Assembly (NCBI GenBank): GCA_031549345.1
Contig: JAVBPY010000010.1
Coordinates: forward strand, 62,001-126,000
Direction: 5' to 3'
Source of the DNA: CASFRF01 sp031549345
GTDB lineage: Bacteria > Verrucomicrobiota > Lentisphaeria > Victivallales > Victivallaceae
Length of the DNA stretch: 64,000 bases
Below the pieces are notes generated by a model. That model did no database searches. It worked only from the letters and a program-made list of their open reading frames with translations, and had not been told where the DNA came from. The stretch's first letter is position 1. Each line of letters begins with the position of its first letter. This document shows, in pieces, positions 50,754 to 58,847 of this stretch. Position numbers and translations under genes: made by a program.

Positions 50754-51266
50754 ATGCAAGAAAATCAAGATAAAAGCGCCGCAACGGCGCAACGGAGACT
50801 CTGGATACGCGCCGCTTTCATGGTGCTGCTCGGGGTCCTGCTTCTCATGCGCCCGGTAGAGGTTATGCGGTTCATAACCGTTTTGGTCGGCATCCTCTTC
50901 CTGATCGAAGGGGGCCTTCCGCTGGTGTACTCTTTGCAGGAAGGGAAAGGCCTGCGCGCCTATCCGCTTGTAATCGTGCTATTCGGCGTGCTTTGCATTG
51001 TTTCGCCGATCATCATGAACGCACTGTGGATGATCCTCTTGGGACTCTGGCAGCTCCTCGCCGGAATCAACGGTTTTGCGCAACGTAAAAACGCCCCGAA
51101 GGGCACGCAGGGAATGCTCCTTATTGTGAGCACCCTTTCACTCCTGCTGGGGCTTATGTTCATCCTTGCGCCGATGACTTCGCTGGTGGCGATCTGGTGG
51201 ATCCTCGGCATCCTGCTGTTGCTCAACGCGACGGCGATAGTAGCTCAGAGCGTCAAAGTATCCTGA
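50754..51266 (+). CDS. HdeD/DUF308-family membrane protein
   Basis: The 170-residue protein has about six hydrophobic helices in the HdeD/DUF308 arrangement, with the repeating 'LLGVLLLMRPVEVMRFITVL' (20 residues) and 'LLGLMFILAPMTSLVAIWWI' (20 residues) units. HdeD in enterobacteria is linked to acid resistance; the function here is unknown. It follows hcp by 41 bases and could be transcribed with it. No normal Shine-Dalgarno is close to the ATG. Its end overlaps the convergent SGNH gene by 22 bp. Confidence 0.78.
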   Translation: MQENQDKSAATAQRRLWIRAAFMVLLGVLLLMRPVEVMRFITVLVGILFLIEGGLPLVYSLQEGKGLRAYPLVIVLFGVLCIVSPIIMNALWMILLGLWQLLAGINGFAQRKNAPKGTQGMLLIVSTLSLLLGLMFILAPMTSLVAIWWILGILLLLNATAIVAQSVKVS

Positions 51267-51976
51267 TCGCAAAGAATCCGTTCCCACTCGAAGAAAAAGC
51301 GCCGGTAGGCATTGAACACCGGCGCGATTTCATAGTACAACCGCCTGTGTCCAAGGTGGTTCGGGTGGATCGGATTCCCCATGATGGCGCAAAGGTCGCC
51401 ACGACAGCTCGACTCGATGGAAGCCGTCCACAACGCGTAGTGATCCACCAGAAGCGTACCGGCCTCGCTCGCCGCATCGCGCGTAGCCTGCGCGAAAGCG
51501 GCGCGATCGGCGATGGTGATTTCACGGCCGTTTCCGTGATGAATCACCTCTTCGCGGCCGGTGTACATGTCGATCGCGGGGGGCTGGGTTCGCAGGACGA
51601 TCACGCATTCCGGACGGCGTTCGCGAATCCGCCGGATCGCCTCCAACGTTTCCTGTTTGAACGCTTCCGGCGTAGTGTTGGCACTGTCGTTGGTTCCGAA
51701 GCCGAAGATCACAACATCGGGGTCGAAGCGCAACACGTCGCGCTCCAACCGCAGGAGCCCCTTGGCCATGGAATCCCCCGAACGTCCGGAGTTGATCACC
51801 GCCGCCCCTTCGCGGAAAACGCTGAACAACCCCATGCTCAGAAGGCCGACCCAGTTGCAATGTCCGTACGTCCAATGCATCTGCTGGGTGTTCGAGTCGC
51901 CGAAGGCGACGATGGTAACCGCCCTCCCCGCGAGGTGCGCGAACGCGGCGGGGAGCTCTCTGGGCATGGTTTCCAT
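51245..51976 (-). CDS. SGNH/GDSL hydrolase (second of pair)
   Basis: The 243-residue protein has the SGNH blocks: 'VAFGDSNTQQMHW' with the nucleophile Ser near residue 28, Gly in 'INSGRSGDS', Asn in 'FGFGTNDSANTTPE', and the Asp/His-bearing 'GNPIHPNHLGH' near 217. It resembles carbohydrate esterases (acetylxylan or rhamnogalacturonan type). No signal peptide is visible. It starts 2 nt after the first SGNH gene's stop, so the pair is an operon. Confidence 0.85.
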   Translation of the reverse strand: METMPRELPAAFAHLAGRAVTIVAFGDSNTQQMHWTYGHCNWVGLLSMGLFSVFREGAAVINSGRSGDSMAKGLLRLERDVLRFDPDVVIFGFGTNDSANTTPEAFKQETLEAIRRIRERRPECVIVLRTQPPAIDMYTGREEVIHHGNGREITIADRAAFAQATRDAASEAGTLLVDHYALWTASIESSCRGDLCAIMGNPIHPNHLGHRRLYYEIAPVFNAYRRFFFEWERILCDQDTLTL

Positions 51977-51978
51977 TG

Positions 51979-52626
51979 TCAGAACTTGAAGTCGACGGCT
52001 TTAAGGAAGGCGCGGGCAATCGCCGTGCTCCCCGGGATGTTCGGGTGCACCCTGTCCCACGCGTAGAAGCAGGAATGGTTGTGCTTGAGAAGATCGCAGA
52101 AAACTTTCTGGAGATCGACGAAAAGGACACCCTGCCGGTCCGCCACACGGCGGCAGGCCTCGCCGTATTCGTCCATGCGTGCACGCATGGCGTCGGATGT
52201 ATTGGCTTCGATGTAAAAAGGGGTCATGACGACCACGCCTTTGACCAGGGGCCTGGTCTGGGCGACAAGGCGTTCGAGGGTCTGCTCGTACTCATCCGGG
52301 TAGACGGCCATGTCCGGTTGTCCGGGGCTGTCGAATTGCCGCCACACATCGTTGATGCCGATCAAAATGGAAACCCAGTCCGGCTTGAGATCGATCACAT
52401 CGCGCTGCCAGCGCGCGGCCAGGTCGCGCACCGTATGCCCGCCGCACCCGACGTTGATGACATGAATATGCGCCTGCGGCATGCATCCGTTGAGAAGACC
52501 GTGGACGATGTTCGGGTAGCCCTTCCCGTGGGGATCGAACAGCCCCTCGCCGACAGGCTGGCTGCGTCCCATGTCCGTTACGGAGTCGCCGATGAACAAA
52601 AGCCGCGCATGATTCTGGATTTTCAC
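51979..52626 (-). CDS. SGNH/GDSL hydrolase (first of pair)
   Basis: The 215-residue protein shows 'LLFIGDSVTDMGRSQPVGEG' (20 residues) with the nucleophile Ser, Gly in 'NVGCGGHTVRDLA', Asn in 'ILIGINDVWRQ', and 'AWDRVHPNIPGS' with the catalytic Asp and His. This is the layout of cytoplasmic or secreted acetyl esterases acting on plant or host glycans. The start is set at the GTG at 52626 because AAGGAAAG lies just upstream; an in-frame ATG at 52668 has no Shine-Dalgarno and lies inside the promoter. Confidence 0.85.
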   Translation of the reverse strand: MKIQNHARLLFIGDSVTDMGRSQPVGEGLFDPHGKGYPNIVHGLLNGCMPQAHIHVINVGCGGHTVRDLAARWQRDVIDLKPDWVSILIGINDVWRQFDSPGQPDMAVYPDEYEQTLERLVAQTRPLVKGVVVMTPFYIEANTSDAMRARMDEYGEACRRVADRQGVLFVDLQKVFCDLLKHNHSCFYAWDRVHPNIPGSTAIARAFLKAVDFKF

Positions 52627-52653
52627 AGTTCTTTCCTTCCGTTGAATTGTTAA

Positions 52654-52681
52654 AATATAGCGGTTCAACGGTGATTTTCAA
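52654..52681 (-). promoter_or_regulatory. Promoter for the SGNH pair
   Basis: On the minus strand TTGAAA (complement of 52676-52681) and TATATT (complement of 52654-52659) are 16 bases apart. The start site falls near 52647, leaving about 20 bases to the GTG. Confidence 0.6.
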
Positions 52682-52690
52682 GTTGCAAAT

Positions 52691-52705
52691 CCGCCTCTGA
52701 GGCGG
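52691..52705 (-). terminator. Small hairpin after the SUKH-like gene
   Basis: CCGCCT and AGGCGG pair around a 3-base loop, 23 bases past the SUKH-like stop. The T-tract is poor, so it is a weak candidate only. Confidence 0.35.
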
Positions 52706-52727
52706 TGAAACTGAAAGATGCATATCA

Positions 52728-53753
52728 TTATTTTGATGTATTTGAGTAATACGCGCAAAATACCTTCATACATTCAGCTGCAATCAGGTCTTCGTCTTTG
52801 TACAAATTGTCGGGAACACACGGAATGTAATCAATATATGTTCCACTTTTTTCCAGCAGTATGCCGAATGTAAGCACAATGTGAGTGTTTCTAATGATGT
52901 AATAGTCGAAGAAGTCAACGGCTTGAGGCCAAGGAATCGCAATAAAATATGGGGGGATTTCTCTTCGGATACTGTCTATTTTCTTTCTTTTTCCTGCGGG
53001 ATTTTTAAAGTTTTTTCTAGAGGATGAGCAAAATTCTCGGATGACTTTCATACATTCAATGGTGATCAGATCTTTATCTTTTTCCAGATTCGAAGGCATA
53101 CAGGGAACATAGTCTAAAGAGAGTCCTATTTTTTCCGTCAGCACCCCGTATATAATCTTCACAGGGTTATTGCGAATGATATAAAAGTCAAATAAATTAT
53201 CCGACTGAGGCCATGCCAATGCGACAAAATACTTTGGCAATTCCTTTCTTATATTCCCTATCCTTTCTATCCTTTTTTCCGAAGGCAAGATATTACTTTT
53301 TTCGGAGGGCAACAATTCGTCGGCCTCAATGATCTCCTGCTGGATACGGCAAACCATTTCAGTAATAAACGCACTAAATTTTTTCTCTGAAGTAAAGGTT
53401 AAATGTCCTATATTGCTCTCGGCATCATCGAGAATGTTATCAATTCGAGTGACTTCGGGGTCTGGAAATAAAAGGTCCGATTCTCTAATCGCCCAGCAAC
53501 ACAGATGCTGATTTTCCTCCATAAATATGAGAAACCCATCCGCTATCGCCAATTTTTCTACTGGAATCAGTCGGTTGTATTCATGATTGATCGTATGGTT
53601 TCCAGCCAATAGATAATATTCTTTTAGTGCAACAGGTATTTTGTCGAGATGACATTTTTTATTAAAATCACTCTCTGCTATGGAATCTGCGCTGTTTAAA
53701 ATAATCCCGTGGATTCTTGCTAATTCTTGTGAAAAATATTTGGAATAGTTCAT
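52728..53753 (-). CDS. AT-rich orphan protein, SMI1/KNR4 (SUKH)-like with duplicated C-terminal domain
   Basis: The protein of about 341 residues starts MNYSKYFSQE. Residues about 50-150 resemble the SUKH (SMI1/KNR4) fold loosely: 'KIPVALKEYYLLAGNHT', then 'DGFLIFMEENQHLCCWAI', the typical end-of-domain acidic-to-tryptophan stretch. Two related copies of about 75-80 residues follow (about 163-241 and 259-340), each with 'IR-E-P-YF-A--WPQ', 'Y-IIRN', 'DY-PC-P-NL-KD-DLI--ECMKV'. Base composition is visibly more AT-rich than in neighbours, suggesting transfer. SUKH proteins are often immunity factors for polymorphic toxins, but no toxin gene is adjacent. A near-consensus promoter and AGGGATG support the 53753 start over a longer frame to 53972. 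Confidence 0.6.
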   Translation of the reverse strand: MNYSKYFSQELARIHGIILNSADSIAESDFNKKCHLDKIPVALKEYYLLAGNHTINHEYNRLIPVEKLAIADGFLIFMEENQHLCCWAIRESDLLFPDPEVTRIDNILDDAESNIGHLTFTSEKKFSAFITEMVCRIQQEIIEADELLPSEKSNILPSEKRIERIGNIRKELPKYFVALAWPQSDNLFDFYIIRNNPVKIIYGVLTEKIGLSLDYVPCMPSNLEKDKDLITIECMKVIREFCSSSRKNFKNPAGKRKKIDSIRREIPPYFIAIPWPQAVDFFDYYIIRNTHIVLTFGILLEKSGTYIDYIPCVPDNLYKDEDLIAAECMKVFCAYYSNTSK

Positions 53754-53784
53754 CTCATCCCTCGAATAAATATCAACTGATCCT

Positions 53785-53813
53785 ATTATATCAACAGACC
53801 AAGTAAAAATCAA
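53785..53813 (-). promoter_or_regulatory. Near-consensus promoter for the SUKH-like gene
   Basis: On the minus strand TTGATT (complement of 53808-53813) is 17 bases from a perfect TATAAT (complement of 53785-53790). Confidence 0.75.
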
Positions 53814-53874
53814 CCCAAGATACGCAGATAATGCCAATTGGCATGTAATTACCCGTGCGAACCAAAAATTATGG

Positions 53875-53903
53875 TTGCAATCGTACTTGAACCGTGGTAT
53901 TGT
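53875..53903 (+). promoter_or_regulatory. Promoter for the uroporphyrinogen-decarboxylase-like gene
   Basis: TTGCAA (53875-53880) and TATTGT (53898-53903) are 17 bases apart; GGAGG and the ATG at 53930 follow. Confidence 0.6.
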
Positions 53904-53929
53904 AATCGGAAACCACCCCGGAGGAAACG

Positions 53930-55165
53930 ATGCTGACGCAAAAAGAACGAGATACTCTTCGCAAACTTGCAACGCAGATGGCCGAACTTTCCGAGCTCCC
54001 GATCATGGCGGAACGCGCCGCCCGCTGGAAAGCCCTCAACGACCTCAAGAGCCCGGAACGGATGGTCATGGCCACGCCGGAAGGCGCGTGGCGCGAAATC
54101 GAAGAACAGCAAGTTGAATTTCAGTGCACTGATCCGACGGCGCTCGGGTGGGAACGGTGTTTCCACCGCCTCCTCATCGAATACAGCTTTGGCGACGATA
54201 TCGTCCTGGACCGCACGTTTGGCGTGGGCCCCGCCATCAGCAACACCGGATTCGGCGTGGAGCTCAAGCGCGAACGTACCGACGACCCGAACGGATCGTT
54301 TAAACATGTGCCGCCTATTACCGATCTTAAAACCCAATTTTCGCAGCTCAAGTTCCGCAAGCTCATTCACGACCGGGCGGAAACGGCCCGCCGTTTCGAG
54401 CTTGCGCACGAGGTGTTCGACGGCATCCTGGATATCCGCCCCTCCGTGGGGTACCACTACTGGAGCCACGGGCTCACGCGCGATGTTCTGGATATTGTCG
54501 GTATGGAGATACTCCTCTACGGCATGTACGACCAGCCGGAGGAAATCCATCGGTTGATGCAGTTCCTCTCCGACGATTCGGAGCAGTTTCTTGCGCAGTT
54601 GGAGGCGGAAAAACTCCTCCATTACAACAACGCAAACGTCTGCGTCGGCTCCGGGACGTGGGGGCTCACCAACGATCTGCCCTCGGCGGAAAATCCGGTA
54701 GTGGGGCGCCCTATTCTGCGCCGTGATTTGTGGGGATTCGGCGAATCGCAAGAAACCGTCGGCGTTTCGCCGGAGATGTTCGCCGAGTTCATCTGGCCGT
54801 ACCAGAAAGTGTTGCTGAAAAATTTCGGCCTCGTGTACTACGGCTGCTGCGAACCGGTGGAAGACCGTCTCCCCTACCTGAGCGAGATCAAAAACCTCCG
54901 TTATCTCTCCGTTTCGCCCTGGTCGAATCTGGAGAAGGTCACCGCCGCCGCGGGGAAACAATACGTCCTCGCCCACAAGCCGAATCCGGGACTCGTCTGC
55001 GTATCCTTCTGCGAAAAGGACATCCGCGCCGACATCCGGCGGCGGCTCGACGTGGGGAAAGACAATTTCAATATGTTTATCCTCAAAGACACACACACCA
55101 TCAGCAATGATCCGAAACGCTTCAACCGCTGGATCGAAATCGTACGGGAGGAATTCGCACGATGA
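53930..55165 (+). CDS. Uroporphyrinogen decarboxylase (URO-D)-family protein
   Basis: The 411-residue protein belongs to a URO-D/MtbA-like lineage common in Lentisphaerae and anaerobes, where most members are thought to be corrinoid methyltransferases or unknown rather than haem enzymes. It shows 'VLDIVGMEILLYGMYDQPEE' (20 residues) near residue 180, 'GVSPEMFAEFIWPYQKVLLK' (20 residues) near 280, 'GLVYYGCCEPVEDRLPYLSE' (20 residues) near 305 with possible metal-binding cysteines, and 'SVSPWSNLEKVTAAAGKQYV' (20 residues) near 330. The substrate is unknown; no haem genes are nearby. GGAGGAAACG precedes the ATG. It overlaps the lipoprotein gene by 4 nt. Confidence 0.8.
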   Translation: MLTQKERDTLRKLATQMAELSELPIMAERAARWKALNDLKSPERMVMATPEGAWREIEEQQVEFQCTDPTALGWERCFHRLLIEYSFGDDIVLDRTFGVGPAISNTGFGVELKRERTDDPNGSFKHVPPITDLKTQFSQLKFRKLIHDRAETARRFELAHEVFDGILDIRPSVGYHYWSHGLTRDVLDIVGMEILLYGMYDQPEEIHRLMQFLSDDSEQFLAQLEAEKLLHYNNANVCVGSGTWGLTNDLPSAENPVVGRPILRRDLWGFGESQETVGVSPEMFAEFIWPYQKVLLKNFGLVYYGCCEPVEDRLPYLSEIKNLRYLSVSPWSNLEKVTAAAGKQYVLAHKPNPGLVCVSFCEKDIRADIRRRLDVGKDNFNMFILKDTHTISNDPKRFNRWIEIVREEFAR

Positions 55166-55668
55166 AGCACTTTGTACTGCTTTGCTTCGCCCTGCTGCTC
55201 ACCGGGTGCGCCACCGCCCCCAAAGGCGCGCCGCCACCACCCAGGCAGGAGGCGGATCGTTTGGAAATTGTCGCATCTTACCAACCGGCGACGGCGGACT
55301 ACAAGGCGCTCTACCACGTTTCCATCCGTGTCCTTGATGCGGCGGGGGAAGCCATCTCCGCGCCCAAAGTCGCCACGGTGGAAAACACCATTGCAACCAT
55401 CACGCTTGCGGATGAGTTTGCCATGAATTTCCTCCTCCGGAACCGCACCGAAACGGGCGCAGAGCTGGAGTTGCGCTATCGTTCCGCGACACGCAAAGTG
55501 GATTACAAAGGTCCGATTGTGTTCAATCAGGTTCTCAACCTCAAAGCGTTGAAGACCACGGAAAAAGAGCTGGCCGACATCGCGAGCGCGCAAAACGCCG
55601 GGCTTAAAGACCAGCCGAACCAAGGGAAAAACACCCCAGCCGCCAAAGGCAGCCCAAGCGCGTTGTAG
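55162..55668 (+). CDS. Lipoprotein of unknown function
   Basis: The 168-residue protein has a lipoprotein signal ending LLLTGC with Cys16 as the anchor, a short proline-rich linker, and a beta-rich domain (about 33-130) of no recognised family. Its last 47 codons overlap the 3' end of the convergent copper-ATPase gene by 142 bp on the other strand. Coding pattern stays regular up to 'IVFNQVLNLKALKTTEKEL', so most of the overlap may be genuine tail. Confidence 0.68.
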   Translation: MKHFVLLCFALLLTGCATAPKGAPPPPRQEADRLEIVASYQPATADYKALYHVSIRVLDAAGEAISAPKVATVENTIATITLADEFAMNFLLRNRTETGAELELRYRSATRKVDYKGPIVFNQVLNLKALKTTEKELADIASAQNAGLKDQPNQGKNTPAAKGSPSAL

Positions 55669-57617
55669 GCGAACGCCCAGAAAAGATTCTGCCGGATGAT
55701 CCGCATGGTACGGCAACTTAATTCAATCGCCTCCAGAACACCGCCGAGCGAGGGGCGCAGGAGGACAATGTCGGCCGCTTCCAGCGCCGCGTCGCTCCCC
55801 GCGCCGATGGCGATCCCGAGATCGGCCTGCGTAAGCCCCGGAGCGTCGTTGACCCCGTCGCCGACCATCGCCACCGGGGCGTAAGGGCCGGTTTGAATCT
55901 CCCGGATCAGGGTGGCTTTTTCGCCGGGGTCAAGGGAGCTTTGTACCTCGTCGATGCCGAGCTCCGCTCCCACGCGGTGTGCGACTTCCGCGGCATCGCC
56001 GGAAAGCATCACGGCGCGAACGCCACGCTCGTGCAGCCGCAGGACAATGTCGCGCGCATCTTCGCGTATAACGTCGTCGAAGACAAGCGCGCCAAGCAAG
56101 CGGCCGCCGTGCGCGAGATATGCGGTGGAACCCTCAGAAATTTCGGGCAAATCGGATGCGGCGCACCCGAGAAATCGAAGGGTGCCAAGTTGCAGCTCCA
56201 TCCCGTCGAGTTCCGCGCTGACTCCGCCTCCGGGGTGAGCGCGAAAATGAGAGCATTCGCGAAGTTGGATTTTCTGTTGTTCCGCCGCGCGCAAGATCGC
56301 GCGGGCGAATGGATGTTCCGAATAGCGTTCTACAGAAGCGGCCATTTCCAGGAGTTCCTCCGGGGAAACGCCGGAAGAAGGATGAACGGCAATGAGAGTT
56401 GGAATCCCTTTTGTGAGCGTCCCTGTCTTGTCGAACACCACCGTCCGGATTTTTCCGGCAAGCTCAAGCGCCGTGCCGTTGCGGATCAGGATTCCGCGCC
56501 GCGCCCCCGCGCCCACCCCGGCGGCGATGGCGATCGGTACCGCCAACCCCAACGCACACGGGCACGCCACGACCAGAACGGAGAGCGAGAACACAAACGC
56601 CCGCTCCGCCCCGGCGCCGTAAACAAACCAGGCAAAAAAGGTGATCACGGCGACACCCATCACCCAGAAAACGAAACGGCCCGCCACGCGGTCCGCAAGG
56701 CGCGAAACAGGAGGGCGCGCACCGGAAGCTTCGCGCACAAGTTCGACAATACGGCCTAAAACCGAATCGCGCCCCACCCCCTTTGCCTCGATTTCCAGAC
56801 TCCCGGAGGTGTTCAACGAGGCGCCGATTACGTTGTCGCCGGGGGCCTTTTCCACCGGCAGGCTCTCGCCTGTGAGCATGGATTCATCGGCGGCGCTTGT
56901 TCCTGCAAGGACAACGCCATCCACCGGGATTTTTTCCCCGGGGCGCACGCGGAGGCGGTCGCCGGGACGCACGTCGGCCAAAGGAATGGAGTGCTCACCA
57001 TCGGAAGTAAGAAGCAATGCGGTGGGCGGCGCAAGCTCCAAAAGTTCGCGGAGCGCGCCCGAAGCGCGGCGGCGCGTCCGCTCCTCCAGAAACTTACCCG
57101 AAAGAACAAACGCGACAATCATCCCCGCGCTGTCCCAATACCCATGCCCCCTCCCCGCAATCCACGCCCATGTGCTGTACAGCACCGCCGCGCCGCTCCC
57201 CAGAGCGACCAGCGACTCCATGCCTGGCGACCAGCGCAAAAGCGACGAAAATCCGTTGCGGAAAAAGCGCCGCCCCAGGAAAAGGATCGGGGTCAAAAGG
57301 AGCGCCCGTACCCATTCCGGAGCGCCCGTCGCGCAAAGGACGGCAAGAATCCCCGCCAGCAAGAGCGCCAGAACGGAAGGAACCCACGAAGACGGCGCGT
57401 CTTCCGGCAATTCGGCGGAACGCGCGGAGAATCCCGCCTTCCGGACCGCCTGCTCGATGGCGGGGATCAGGAGCGGATCGGCCAGAAGGGTCAGGCGATT
57501 TGTGGCGATATTAACGTAGACATCCTCCGTCCCCGGGAGGGCGGAAACGGTGTGCTCAACCGCCGAGGCGCAAGCGGCGCAATGCATGCCGCGGACAAGG
57601 AACTCAAGCTTCCGCAT
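55527..57617 (-). CDS. copA: Copper-translocating P-type ATPase
   Basis: The 696-residue P1B-ATPase has one N-terminal metal-binding domain (GMHCAACASAV), the membrane metal site CPC in 'VVACPCALGLAVPIAI', the phosphorylation site 'VVFDKTGTLTKGIP', the nucleotide-domain 'SEHPFARAIL', and 'MVGDGVNDAPGLTQADLGIA' (20 residues). Its end 'SVVFNALRLRT' matches the usual CopA tail. It exports Cu(I) from the cytoplasm. No CopZ or copper regulator gene is adjacent. The start at 57617 overlaps the MFS gene end by 14 nt, with GGAGCGAAGA as ribosome site. Confidence 0.94.
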   Translation of the reverse strand: MRKLEFLVRGMHCAACASAVEHTVSALPGTEDVYVNIATNRLTLLADPLLIPAIEQAVRKAGFSARSAELPEDAPSSWVPSVLALLLAGILAVLCATGAPEWVRALLLTPILFLGRRFFRNGFSSLLRWSPGMESLVALGSGAAVLYSTWAWIAGRGHGYWDSAGMIVAFVLSGKFLEERTRRRASGALRELLELAPPTALLLTSDGEHSIPLADVRPGDRLRVRPGEKIPVDGVVLAGTSAADESMLTGESLPVEKAPGDNVIGASLNTSGSLEIEAKGVGRDSVLGRIVELVREASGARPPVSRLADRVAGRFVFWVMGVAVITFFAWFVYGAGAERAFVFSLSVLVVACPCALGLAVPIAIAAGVGAGARRGILIRNGTALELAGKIRTVVFDKTGTLTKGIPTLIAVHPSSGVSPEELLEMAASVERYSEHPFARAILRAAEQQKIQLRECSHFRAHPGGGVSAELDGMELQLGTLRFLGCAASDLPEISEGSTAYLAHGGRLLGALVFDDVIREDARDIVLRLHERGVRAVMLSGDAAEVAHRVGAELGIDEVQSSLDPGEKATLIREIQTGPYAPVAMVGDGVNDAPGLTQADLGIAIGAGSDAALEAADIVLLRPSLGGVLEAIELSCRTMRIIRQNLFWAFAYNALGLPLAAGVFFPWFGWSLSPAFCALAMSASSFSVVFNALRLRT

Positions 57618-58836
57618 TCTTCGCTCCGGGGCGCGGAATGGTCAGGGCGAAGAGGGAGTTCAGCACGGCCATGATCGCCGAAAAAGTGAATAGGACGCCG
57701 ACGCCGTAACGGAACCATATCCACCCGCCGAGCGGCGCGGCGATGATGGAAACAAGGTGATTGGCGGAGATGCCGGTGGAAAGGGTGGAGGCAAGCTCCT
57801 CGTTCCCCTTGGCGATTTCCCGGACGTACAGCCCCGTCGCCATGGCAGCGCTCCCGATGACCGCATCGAGGATGAAGTTAAGCACCACCACCCAGAACGC
57901 GAGCGCCGGCGGAAACCAATCCCCGGCGAAGCCGTAGAAAAGGCAGACGAAAAAGAGAATCACCGTGTCGTAAATCATGATGTTCCTGTACCCGATGCGA
58001 TCGGTTAAGCGCCCGATCATGGGGCCGCAGAACATATTCACCGCTGCGCAGATGCCCAGCAGGAGCGCCATTTTGTCCGCGGACATGTTGTAATGCATGA
58101 TAAGCACCAACGGCGCAAAGGTGAGGAAAATTTGTTTTCGCGCGCCGTAAAAAAGCTCCAGAATATAAAACTTGCCGAACTTCCGGTGAAAATACAGCCT
58201 GGGCCGTTTGGAGGCCGCAACGCTCCTCCCGCCCCGCCAAGAACAAAAAAAGCTGATGCCGAGCAAAAGAAAAATCAGACACCAACTCACCGAATACAAC
58301 GTATTCCCGCTCGCTCCCCAATAGCGCGTCCCGCAGTAAAAAACCATCGCCGCCAGCGCACTGCCGGCCACGAGCCCGCCGTTCATCGCTCCGGAAAGCA
58401 ATCCGAGCGAATGCCCGGCGCGCCCCGGCGCGGCAAGTTGCATGGCAATGGCGCTGCGTACAGGCATAACCAGGTGCTCCCCCACGCTCCAAAGGACGAT
58501 GAGAAGCGTCGCGCCGACGATGCCCCCCATCGGGAACGCAAGCCCGATCACGCCCGCCATGGAAAAGAGAACGCCGAGGCGCATTACCTTCCAGTCACTG
58601 ACTTTATGGAGAAACGCCAGAATGAAAATCAGCCCGAGCCCCGGCAATTCGCGGAAGAACTCCAAAATGCCCCGCCCGCGCTCGTCCACATTGTGTATTT
58701 CGACAAGGTAATTGTTCAGGAGCGCGGCGAAACACCCCACGCCGATTCCCCAGATCAGGATGCTGCCGAAGAATGCGCCACCCCCCGCCCCGGGCGGGAA
58801 GTCCTCTTTGAGTTTGCGCAGGAACGAACGGAGCAT
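57604..58836 (-). CDS. Major facilitator superfamily transporter
   Basis: The 410-residue protein has about 12 membrane helices and MFS features, including 'LHKVSDWKVMRLGVLFSMAG' (20 residues) after helix 2 and 'GPMIGRLTDRIGYRNIMIYD' (20 residues), a conserved loop 8-9 motif. The substrate cannot be predicted. It lies between the topoisomerase A-subunit gene (11 nt) and copA (14-nt overlap), all in one direction. Confidence 0.85.
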   Translation of the reverse strand: MLRSFLRKLKEDFPPGAGGGAFFGSILIWGIGVGCFAALLNNYLVEIHNVDERGRGILEFFRELPGLGLIFILAFLHKVSDWKVMRLGVLFSMAGVIGLAFPMGGIVGATLLIVLWSVGEHLVMPVRSAIAMQLAAPGRAGHSLGLLSGAMNGGLVAGSALAAMVFYCGTRYWGASGNTLYSVSWCLIFLLLGISFFCSWRGGRSVAASKRPRLYFHRKFGKFYILELFYGARKQIFLTFAPLVLIMHYNMSADKMALLLGICAAVNMFCGPMIGRLTDRIGYRNIMIYDTVILFFVCLFYGFAGDWFPPALAFWVVVLNFILDAVIGSAAMATGLYVREIAKGNEELASTLSTGISANHLVSIIAAPLGGWIWFRYGVGVLFTFSAIMAVLNSLFALTIPRPGAKNAEA

Positions 58837-58847
58837 GTCATGCCCCC

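Noticed and set aside
53849..55096. Minus-strand 415-residue open frame
   Set aside because: It is antisense to the URO-D-like gene, which has promoter, Shine-Dalgarno and family motifs.
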